Assembly: GCA_011369445.1 (NCBI GenBank)
Contig: DRQF01000207.1
Location: 1-54,894, forward strand
Length of the DNA: 54,894 bases
Direction: 5' to 3'
Source: Planctomycetota bacterium
Lineage (GTDB): Bacteria; Planctomycetota; GCA-002687715; DRQF01
A program made the translations under genes and the position numbers. The notes beneath the pieces are model-generated. The model did no database searches. It was not told the DNA's origin and saw only the letters and a program-made list of their open reading frames with translations. Below, piece by piece: positions 43,066 to 50,480 of this stretch; the stretch's first letter is position 1; every line of letters starts with the position of its first letter.

Positions 43066-44640
43066 ATGATCGAGCGTCGGGTCTTCTGGCTTGCCGTCAG
43101 TTTCCTTGCCGGCGGAGGGACGATGATCCTCGAGATCACAGCCCCCCGCCTCATGCAGCCCTACTTCGGCGCGTCGACGTTCGTCTGGACGAATGTCATC
43201 GGCGTCATCCTGCTTGCCCTGGCCTTGGGGTACGAGATGGGGGGGCGACTGGCCTCGCGGGGTGCGTCTCACCGGGCAATGGGGTGGATTCTCGTCGCGG
43301 CCGCACTCTTCGCTTTGGTGGAGGTCTTCGCGTTCGGGCGTCTTGCGGGGGCCCTGTTGCCGGATTCCGGAAGACTGGAAGATCTGGGCCCGACACGACG
43401 GCAACTGCAGTGGGCCTCCTTCGCCGCCGCTTCGTTTCTCTTCGCGCCTCCGGTTTTTCTGCTGGCGTCGCTGCCTCCTCAGATCGTGGCTCGGTTGAGC
43501 GCTCTTTCGTCCCCGGGCAAAGCCGCGGGCGACGTCCTCATGTGGGGGACCCTCGGAAGTCTCCTCGGGACCTTTCTCCCCACGTATCTGGTGATCCCCG
43601 TCTGGGGCTCGAGGGCCTGTCTTCTCCTCGCGGTCACCGTCTTGGGGCTTCCGGCTGCCGCCCTGCTCCTTCGAGGGCGCCGGGGCACGGCCGCGGCCGC
43701 GGGGATTCTCCTCCTGGCTCTTCCGGTGGTCGGACCACCCGGGGGACCGCTGCGGGGCCCGCTCGGGGGAGAAAAGCTTCTGCTGGAGGAAGAGACGCCC
43801 TACCAATACCTCCGTATCGTGGAGGCTCCGGCGTACGGCGAGGGGCTGGATCCCGGCCGCGATCGGCAGGAGTTGCTGCGGATCGACGAGGGAGTGCGAG
43901 AGTTCCATTCGGTCGGGCCGTTGCCGGGTCGGGCGGATTCAGGGGGCAAGTACTACGACCTTTTCGCCGTGTTGCCCGGCGCTTTTCCCAAGCACCGTGC
44001 GTTGGAAGCGGTGATTCTCGGAGCGGGGGCGGGAACGACCTCGAGGCTTCTCGACGCCACGTGGCCGGGAAGGTTCTCGCGTATCGTGGACGTGGAATTG
44101 GATCCGGAGATCCTGGCTTTGGCGGAACGGTTCGACCCCGATCGAGCGAAACGCCCCGTGAGGGGCGTCGCCATGGACGGGAGAGGATTTCTTCGGCTCT
44201 GCGACGAACCCTGGGATCTGATCCTCGTCGACGCCTACGCGCGCCAGGTCGATATCCCGTTTCACATGACCACCGTCGAATTCTGGAGGCTCGTTCGGTC
44301 CCGTTTGAAGCCGGATGGTCTGGTCGCCCTCAATGTGTCGGCGCCCGACGTCGGGGCGGGCCTCATCCAGTCGCTGGCCCGCAGCATGAGAGAGGCGGGT
44401 CTCCGCTCGTTGCACTGCACACCGGTCCCCTTCTGGGGGAACGTGATCCTCTGGGCATCGGCCCGTGAGAGGCGGGGTGGGTGGGGAAGTCTCCGCGCCC
44501 CGGAGCCCTTGAGCCGCATCCACGCGCGCGCCTCCCGATTCGATCTTGCCTTGGAGGATGACGGAGAAGGCGTTCTTCTTCGCGATGACCATGCTCCGGT
44601 GGAATGGTTGACGGAGCGCAGCCTCGAGAGCGCGCGGTGA
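43066..44640 (+). CDS. Membrane-fused spermidine-synthase-like protein
   Basis: A 524-residue protein with two halves. Residues 1-225 carry about seven transmembrane helices beginning RRVFWLAVSFLAGGGTMILEI, with MQPYFGASTFVWTNVIGVIL as in fused MFS/spermidine-synthase proteins. Residues 250-524 form a Rossmann methyltransferase-type SpeE-like domain: VILGAGAGTTSRLLD, RIVDVELDPEILALA and LILVDAYARQVDIPFHMTTVEFW. The family moves aminopropyl groups in characterised members, but membrane-fused ones are unproven, and the polyamine-binding aspartates were not verified. It starts seven bases after the preceding gene. Confidence 0.82.
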   Translation: MIERRVFWLAVSFLAGGGTMILEITAPRLMQPYFGASTFVWTNVIGVILLALALGYEMGGRLASRGASHRAMGWILVAAALFALVEVFAFGRLAGALLPDSGRLEDLGPTRRQLQWASFAAASFLFAPPVFLLASLPPQIVARLSALSSPGKAAGDVLMWGTLGSLLGTFLPTYLVIPVWGSRACLLLAVTVLGLPAAALLLRGRRGTAAAAGILLLALPVVGPPGGPLRGPLGGEKLLLEEETPYQYLRIVEAPAYGEGLDPGRDRQELLRIDEGVREFHSVGPLPGRADSGGKYYDLFAVLPGAFPKHRALEAVILGAGAGTTSRLLDATWPGRFSRIVDVELDPEILALAERFDPDRAKRPVRGVAMDGRGFLRLCDEPWDLILVDAYARQVDIPFHMTTVEFWRLVRSRLKPDGLVALNVSAPDVGAGLIQSLARSMREAGLRSLHCTPVPFWGNVILWASARERRGGWGSLRAPEPLSRIHARASRFDLALEDDGEGVLLRDDHAPVEWLTERSLESAR

Positions 44641-45158
44641 TGGGAGGGGCGAGGGCGACCCTTCTCATCCTGGTTGCCGCATCGGCATTCTTGTCGGCCC
44701 AGGAGCCCGCCTGGAAGAGGGCCGAGCGAGCCTTTCTCGAGGCGCCCCGACCCTTGTCCGTTCTCGAGGCCCTCGCCCGCGACCACGGGGACCAGGCGGG
44801 CGTGCTCTATTGGCTGGGACGGGCGCGAGAGGAATCGCGCCTTCTGGGACGGGCGGAGGCGGCGTACCAGGCGTCGTCCGTCGCGGCTCCGAACAACCCC
44901 GCCCCTCTGGAAGCCTGGGCGGAAATGCGGGATCGCATGCTGTCCGATCCGGACGGTGCGTTGCCGATCTTCGAGAGAGCTCTCAGGCTCGCCCCTCCGG
45001 GGAGCGAGGCCGCGAAACGCCTCGCCCGTCGCGTCGCCGAGTGTCGCGATCAGGCCGAAAAACGCGCCGCCAACGATCGCCACGTGCGTGGCATCGTCGG
45101 CGGCGCGGTGCTCTTGCTCTTGGCGAGCGCGATCGGAGTGTTTCGCCTCAGGGCATGA
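44640..45158 (+). CDS. Small exported TPR-like protein with C-terminal anchor
   Basis: A 172-residue protein whose ATG overlaps the preceding stop (TGATG). It has a signal peptide (ATLLILVAASAFLSAQ), about two TPR-like helix pairs (VLYWLGRAREESRLLGRAEAAY, DGALPIFERALRLAPPGSE), and a C-terminal helix VGGAVLLLLASAIGVF ending RLRA. It would sit in the inner membrane with its TPR part in the periplasm. Its 3' end overlaps the convergent peroxidase gene by 11 bases. Confidence 0.72.
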   Translation: MGGARATLLILVAASAFLSAQEPAWKRAERAFLEAPRPLSVLEALARDHGDQAGVLYWLGRAREESRLLGRAEAAYQASSVAAPNNPAPLEAWAEMRDRMLSDPDGALPIFERALRLAPPGSEAAKRLARRVAECRDQAEKRAANDRHVRGIVGGAVLLLLASAIGVFRLRA

Positions 45159-46857
45159 TCGTGATCTGGACCCCGTCACTCGTCGCGGCGCCCAAACCTC
45201 CGTCATCCAACATCACCCACTGCAAGAAGACGTTCAGACCCGCCAAGGCCGGGTTGTCGGCGATGGAGATGGTCAACGACCCGTAGCCCTCACCATGCAC
45301 CAAAGTCGGTCCATTCAGGATCACGGACGTGATGAGGGGGGGCGGACTCTGGGCGACGAAGAGAGGAATCGCCCCGAAGATGGGTGGGTCGGAGCCGGGA
45401 TTCTGGGGTCCGGCCAGCAGGAAGGCGGGGACGCCACCGATCCCGTTGGCGAGGCCGACGGTGAAGAACGGGTGGTTCAGGTTGGGCGGCTCCTGGGCCA
45501 GGATCTGAGGCAGTCGCCCCGTGCTGTCGGGAAAGCCCGTCCCGGGGAAACGCCTGGGATTCGAGGTCGGCAAAGTACCGTCGCCCTGGAGTTCGGAATG
45601 CAGGGTGGGGCGATCGAAAGGCGGCAACTCTTGGGCGACCCGCGGATCGGTGAGTCCGAAGCGGAGAAAGTCCACCAGGTCGAGGCGCTCAGCCGTCAGC
45701 AATCCGAGCGGCGCCATGGCGGGATCGATGTTCTCCATGAAGACGCCGCCGTTGTTGTAGAACTGAACGACTAGGTCCAGTGAGCTCCCGCTTCCGGTAC
45801 CCGTGTGGAAGAGCCCGCCGGATTCCCTGAGCCCCACGTTCCGAAGAGTGGGGGTCTTCATTCTTCCCTTGTCCTGGGGATCTCCCGTGACTGCCATGCG
45901 GCCGATGTCGCCGTTGGGATCGGTGAGCCCGATGTTGTGGAAGAGGCCGTCGGTGAACATGCCGTTCATGGTGTGGCAAAAGACGCAGTTGCCGGTTGTC
46001 TTGAAGAGGTTCAGACCGTTCTGCTGGGCCGGGGTGAGAGCCGCCGTGTTCCCGGCGTTGAAGGCGTCCCATGGGGTTTGGTCGGAGATGAGGGTGCGCT
46101 CATAGGTGGCGATGGCCATGGCCACGCGGCCCGCCGTGATGTCGGGAGTGCCGAAGGCGGCCGCGAACAGGGCGGGATAGGTGACCCCGGGGGTGAGGAC
46201 GGCTTGAACATCGGGAGGCAGATTGGTCGCGAGCGCCATGGGCCGCACGCGTTGCAGCTTGAAGAGGATCTCCGTCCAGGGGCGATTCTGGTGGGCCATT
46301 TCGACGCTGGAGACGGGGGGGCCGACGGCCTGGCTTTCCAAGGCGCCGCCGAACGCGATCAGGACCTGTCCCGTCACCGGATCGGAAAACTCGCTCGTCG
46401 CGCGGCCGTCCCAAAAAATGTCCGGGGAGAACCATGAGTCCGTGGCAGGCGGGGTCTTCCGCCCCGTACGCTGGACATCCGGGAAGAAGAGACCGTCATC
46501 TTCCATGGTTCCGCCATGCATCGCATTGATGACGCCGCGGGACCCGCGGACGTCATCCAATGTTCCGAAGACCCCGTCGGCCCCCGGATGATCCGAATTC
46601 GGGCCCGCGGCGCGGGGGTCGCTGCCGCCCGCGGAGAAGATGTGGCAGGTTCCACAGGCCTGGGTGTTCGTGGAACTCATCTGCTCCTCCCAGAAGAGGA
46701 TCTTCCCCAGGATACGCTTGGCCTCCGAGAAGGGGTTCTCGATGGGATGGGTCACGGGCGGGTAGGGGGGATCCGCTTGCGCCGTGGCTGTGGCGCTCAG
46801 ACCTCCCAGGGTCACGAGAGCCGCAACGGCAAGAACGAGGAATCGTCGACTGCGCAT
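45148..46857 (-). CDS. Di-haem cytochrome c peroxidase / MauG-type protein 1
   Basis: A 569-residue periplasmic protein with a signal peptide (LVLAVAALVTLGGLSATATAQ). Two haem-c sites are present: CGTCH at 68-72 and CVFCH at 291-295. Between them are ILGKILFWEEQMSS, the FWDGRA segment and TYERTLISDQTPWDAF, all typical of the CCP/MauG family, which reduces peroxide or oxidises protein side chains. After residue 440 a beta-rich tail ends with IADNPALAGLNVFLQW. AAAGGAG precedes the ATG. A paralogue lies upstream; the two may be duplicates. Confidence 0.9.
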   Translation of the reverse strand: MRSRRFLVLAVAALVTLGGLSATATAQADPPYPPVTHPIENPFSEAKRILGKILFWEEQMSSTNTQACGTCHIFSAGGSDPRAAGPNSDHPGADGVFGTLDDVRGSRGVINAMHGGTMEDDGLFFPDVQRTGRKTPPATDSWFSPDIFWDGRATSEFSDPVTGQVLIAFGGALESQAVGPPVSSVEMAHQNRPWTEILFKLQRVRPMALATNLPPDVQAVLTPGVTYPALFAAAFGTPDITAGRVAMAIATYERTLISDQTPWDAFNAGNTAALTPAQQNGLNLFKTTGNCVFCHTMNGMFTDGLFHNIGLTDPNGDIGRMAVTGDPQDKGRMKTPTLRNVGLRESGGLFHTGTGSGSSLDLVVQFYNNGGVFMENIDPAMAPLGLLTAERLDLVDFLRFGLTDPRVAQELPPFDRPTLHSELQGDGTLPTSNPRRFPGTGFPDSTGRLPQILAQEPPNLNHPFFTVGLANGIGGVPAFLLAGPQNPGSDPPIFGAIPLFVAQSPPPLITSVILNGPTLVHGEGYGSLTISIADNPALAGLNVFLQWVMLDDGGLGAATSDGVQITIMP

Positions 46858-47124
46858 CTTTTACTCCTTTGATGGATCGGCTGGGGGCCGCCAAGTCTTG
46901 GGACCCCGCAGATTCGGCGATGTTGGGTACGCGCAGTATAGAGACCCGATGTCCGTGGACGAAGCAACCCGGGAATCTTTTCCGTCTGGCCCGTTGGGAG
47001 GGCTGCGGCAGGTCGTCGCGGTCTCCCGGCCCACCCGCGGGAAAAAATGCGAGCCGAGAAGGGACTCGTCCGGAGTGACCCTCTCGGCCCGCGCAGGGGG
47101 TGCGTTGTCGGCCGCATCAGCCCA
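46858..47124 (-). promoter_or_regulatory. Gap between the peroxidase genes with a candidate -10
   Basis: On the minus strand TATACT (46940-46935; five of six) lies about 80 bases before the ATG at 46857, but the -35 (TTCGTC) is weak. A T6 run (plus strand A6, 47042-47047) lies 80 bases after the upstream paralogue's stop, without a convincing hairpin. So separate transcription of the two genes is possible but unproven. No gene or RNA was seen here. Confidence 0.3.
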
Positions 47125-48777
47125 TCAGAAGAAAGTCAAGCGTGTCCCTTGACTTGCCGCGGCTCCCCCGGTCGCGGTGGGGTCCACGACGAACCATTGC
47201 AAGAAGAGCTCCAAGCCCGCGAGGGCGGGGTTGTCGGCGATGGGGACCTGGACGCTGGCGTACCCGGCTCCGCTGACCCCGGGCGTCCCTTCGAGAACCA
47301 CCGGTGCGACGACGAGACTCGTCGGATCGAGGCTGATGTTGATGGGGATGCCCGCGAGGACAAGGCCTGCAGGTGCGGGGGAGAAGGCCAAAGCCAGGTA
47401 GGCCTGGGCCCCACCCAGAGCGCTGCCGATGCCCATCTTCCAGTCGACGGCGTTGATGTGAGGTGGACTGACCGCGATCATCTGCGGAGTCAATCCCCCG
47501 GAGCCCACGGATGACCCTCCGAAGAGGATCGGATTCGGGGGCACGACTTCGGAATGCAGAGTCGGCCGATCGAAGGGGGGCAGCGCTCCCGCCACTCGCG
47601 GATCGGTGAGCCCGTTCTGCAGGAAGTCGACGAGCTGGCTCCGCTGGAGAGGTGACAGACCGAGAGGAATCAGCAGGGGGTCCTTGTTGGCGGGGAATAG
47701 GCCGCCCCCGCCGTTGTAGAAGTTGACGAGGAGGGTCAGGTTCGGCAAGCCCCCGTTGTGCATGAAGCGATTGCGCAGACCGACGTTTCTCAAGGGGGCC
47801 GTCTTGAACCGACCGGCATCGGCCGGGTCGCCCGTCACGTCTTGGCGGCCCGCGTCCTCGGCGATGGGCCGGTTCCCCAGGTTGTGGAAACCGTGGTCGC
47901 TGAAGTCCGGGCCGCTGTGGCAGAGGTTGCAGCGGCCGGGGCCGTTGAAGACGGCCAGCCCCGCCTGCTGTGCCGGCGTGAGGGCGGTAGTGGAGCCGGC
48001 CATGAAGGCATCGAAGGGGGTCTGATTTGGGATGAGGATGCGTTCGTAGGAAGCGATGGCGAACGCGATGCGCTCCGCCGTGATATCTGGGCTCCCGAAT
48101 GCCGCGTTGAAGAGATCCGGATAGGTGGGTGACGCCGCCAGGGCCGCCGTGATGTCCGGCGTGAGACTGGTGGCCAGCTTCATGGGAGTCGCCGTGACCA
48201 GCTTCGCGGTGATCTCGCTCCAGTCTCTGGATGCGTGGGCCATCTCCACGTCCGAGACGGGTGGGCCCGCGGCCTGGCTCTCGAGGGCGCCGCCCGATGC
48301 GATGGAGACGGTTCCCGTTTCCGGATCCAGGAATGTCGACGAGGCACGCCCGTCCCAAAAGAGTTCGGGGGCGGCGCCCACGCCGATGAACGTCGGAGCC
48401 CGACGCCCCGTGACCTGGCGATTGAGGCCGAAGAGAGCCGAGGGCTCGAAAGCGTTGCTCGCGTCCGAATGGATCACGCCGGGAGAGCCTCTCACATCGT
48501 CCGGCGTCCCGAACAAGCTGTCGGCGCCCGGATGGATGGCGACGCGAGGGTCGACGCCTCCCACCTCCGGCCGGTGACACGTTCCACAGGCGACCGTATC
48601 GTCACTGGAAAGCTGCTCCTCCCAGAACAACATCTTTCCCAGGACGACTTTCGACGGTGTGACGGGGTTCTCCGGTGGGCCCAAGGGAGCTTGGGCCGCG
48701 CTGGTGGGGGCCACGGCGGCCAGGGCGAGGAGACCGGCGGCCACCGTGCGGCCCCACGAGGTGAAATGGTTTTGCAT
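47125..48777 (-). CDS. Di-haem cytochrome c peroxidase / MauG-type protein 2
   Basis: A 550-residue paralogue of the downstream gene. A signal peptide (VAAGLLALAAVAPTSAAQA) is followed by CGTCH at 64-68 and CNLCH at 283-287. ASYERILIPNQTPFDAF, LFWDGRASS and VEMAHASRDW match the paralogue, as does the C-terminal tail with IADNPALAGLELFLQWFVVD. The order is retained but identity looks moderate, so the duplication is old. The ATG at 48777 follows GGAG by seven bases; an in-frame ATG at 48867 would put 30 residues before the signal peptide and is rejected. Confidence 0.9.
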   Translation of the reverse strand: MQNHFTSWGRTVAAGLLALAAVAPTSAAQAPLGPPENPVTPSKVVLGKMLFWEEQLSSDDTVACGTCHRPEVGGVDPRVAIHPGADSLFGTPDDVRGSPGVIHSDASNAFEPSALFGLNRQVTGRRAPTFIGVGAAPELFWDGRASSTFLDPETGTVSIASGGALESQAAGPPVSDVEMAHASRDWSEITAKLVTATPMKLATSLTPDITAALAASPTYPDLFNAAFGSPDITAERIAFAIASYERILIPNQTPFDAFMAGSTTALTPAQQAGLAVFNGPGRCNLCHSGPDFSDHGFHNLGNRPIAEDAGRQDVTGDPADAGRFKTAPLRNVGLRNRFMHNGGLPNLTLLVNFYNGGGGLFPANKDPLLIPLGLSPLQRSQLVDFLQNGLTDPRVAGALPPFDRPTLHSEVVPPNPILFGGSSVGSGGLTPQMIAVSPPHINAVDWKMGIGSALGGAQAYLALAFSPAPAGLVLAGIPINISLDPTSLVVAPVVLEGTPGVSGAGYASVQVPIADNPALAGLELFLQWFVVDPTATGGAAASQGTRLTFF

Positions 48778-48959
48778 GCTGTTTCTCCAGCTCCGATCAG
48801 CGCGACGAGAGCTGAAACCCCCGAGAGAGGAAAGGGGTTCGGTCAATTCCTCATGAATCGCCCGCACCCCGTCGAAAGAATGCGAAGGGGCCGGCGGTGG
48901 CGTCGCGGCGACGACCAGGCTAACGTCCCGCCAACGCGGTGGTTGGGAGTCGAAGAGCC

Positions 48960-50228
48960 TTGGATGTTTTCGGCACGTCCTTGATGACGGTGGCGGCGTT
49001 CGTTGCCGTCGGATTTCCGTGGAGGTCCCTCGGGCGGAAGCTCGGATTGCCGCCCGCGGTCTCTCTCATGGCGCTAGGCGTGCTGGTGGGGCCGGATCTG
49101 CTGAACGTGGTCCCGCCTTCTTATGTCTCTGCCCATGCGACTTGGATTTCGGGAGCCGCCTTCGCCATTCTCCTCGTTCGCGCGGGTTTGGGCGTTGTCG
49201 TCGAGCGGCGGGTGCTCCTCTCCGCTCTCTTTTTGGGACTCGGTCCGGTCGCCGTCGAGTTCGGCGTTCTGGCGGGCGGCTCCCGCTGGCTTGTTTTCGA
49301 GCGGTGGGATCTCTGCTGGCTCTTCGCCTTCTTGCTGGCGGCCGTTTCTCCTGCGGTCATCCTCCCCACGATGCTCGAGCAGAAACTGAGGGGGCGCGGG
49401 GCCTTCCATCGGGTCCCCGACCGCATCATGGGGGCGACGGTGATCAACGCCTTCATCGCGCAGACGGGGATCTTGGCCCTGCTGGACCACATGACTCCGC
49501 CACACCCCGACGCCACCGTCCTCATCCCCCTCCACTGGCCCGTCACCGGCCGCCTCGTGGTCGGGTTGGGGGTGGGCGTACTTCTGGGGATTCTCATCGG
49601 CGTCGTCCTCCCCTTGCCCCGAGTTCCGGCCAAGAACGGCGGGGGTGATGAGCCTCGCCGCCGGGCGACCCTTCTGATGGCCCTGACGGGGATCGCCGTC
49701 TATTTCGCGGGAAGGCGGCTGGGGTTCGAGAGCGTTTTCGCCACCTTGGCCGTGGGGGCGGTCGCGCATCGCAGACTCGGTTTGTCCGCCCTTCACGTGG
49801 AGAGGGGACTGCGTCGCGTCTGGTCCTTCGCGGAAATCCTCCTCTTCGCGAATCTGGGAATGAGAATCTCCGTTTCCCATCTGACGGATCCGCGTCTCCT
49901 CGCTTTCCTGTTTCTCCTCATTGCCGTGGCCCTGGGGTTCCGTATTCGAAGCGCCTACTACGTCGCCCGGTGGGGAGGGCTTCCTGCGCCGGAATCCACG
50001 TATGTTTCCCTCGCTCAGATTCCGAAAGCCACGATTCAAGCCGTCTTCGGGGCTCTGCCTCTTCAGAGGTTCCTGGAGGCGGAGGCCCAGCAGCTCGTCC
50101 CCGCGGGGTCGACTCTTCTGGTCGCCGCCGTCCTCGCTATCGTGATGACGGCGCCGGCCGGGGCCGTCGTCCTGGACCGATGGGCCAAGACTCTCATGCC
50201 GCAAAGGCAGGAAGGAGACGTCGCGTGA
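48960..50228 (+). CDS. Cation/proton antiporter (CPA, NhaP/KefB-like)
   Basis: A 422-residue membrane protein with about 12 helices and the CPA pattern: LGRKLGLPPAVSLMALGVLVGPDLL near the start, the FAFLLAAVSPAVILPTML stretch with PAVI, a centrally placed short cytoplasmic loop, FAEILLFANLGM and LAQIPKATIQAVFGALPL toward the end. It exchanges Na+ or K+ for H+; no RCK/TrkA domain is attached, so regulation must be separate. The start is uncertain: TTG at 48960 (ten bases after GGGAG), GTG at 48939 or ATG at 48984. Confidence 0.82.
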   Translation: MDVFGTSLMTVAAFVAVGFPWRSLGRKLGLPPAVSLMALGVLVGPDLLNVVPPSYVSAHATWISGAAFAILLVRAGLGVVVERRVLLSALFLGLGPVAVEFGVLAGGSRWLVFERWDLCWLFAFLLAAVSPAVILPTMLEQKLRGRGAFHRVPDRIMGATVINAFIAQTGILALLDHMTPPHPDATVLIPLHWPVTGRLVVGLGVGVLLGILIGVVLPLPRVPAKNGGGDEPRRRATLLMALTGIAVYFAGRRLGFESVFATLAVGAVAHRRLGLSALHVERGLRRVWSFAEILLFANLGMRISVSHLTDPRLLAFLFLLIAVALGFRIRSAYYVARWGGLPAPESTYVSLAQIPKATIQAVFGALPLQRFLEAEAQQLVPAGSTLLVAAVLAIVMTAPAGAVVLDRWAKTLMPQRQEGDVA

Positions 50229-50473
50229 ACGAACGAGTCGACGCGGAGGAGGGGCGAGATGGAAAACCGGCTTCGGACCTGAGGGGGCTTCGCAGGTTTC
50301 ACAAGGTGACGGTGGGGGCGGGGATCGTCTTCGTGGCCATGATGTGCTGGCGCTTCACACAGGCTTGGCTGAGGGATGGCTCCACCGCGCGGGGGCTCTA
50401 CGGCCTCGCCGCCGGGATCGCTTGCGTCCTGCTCGTGATCTACTGGCTTCGCTTCAATCGTCGCGGACTCTGA
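50225..50473 (+). CDS. Small two-helix membrane protein
   Basis: An 82-residue protein with a GTG start overlapping the antiporter stop (GTGA) and AAGGAG eight bases upstream. A charged N-terminus (about 28 residues) is followed by two hydrophobic helices, VTVGAGIVFVAMMCW and GLYGLAAGIACVLLVIYWL, ending in basic RFNRRGL. Tight coupling to the antiporter suggests a small partner or modulator. I do not recognise a family. It ends seven bases before the convergent glutamate dehydrogenase. Confidence 0.65.
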   Translation: MNERVDAEEGRDGKPASDLRGLRRFHKVTVGAGIVFVAMMCWRFTQAWLRDGSTARGLYGLAAGIACVLLVIYWLRFNRRGL

Positions 50474-50480
50474 TTGCGGG

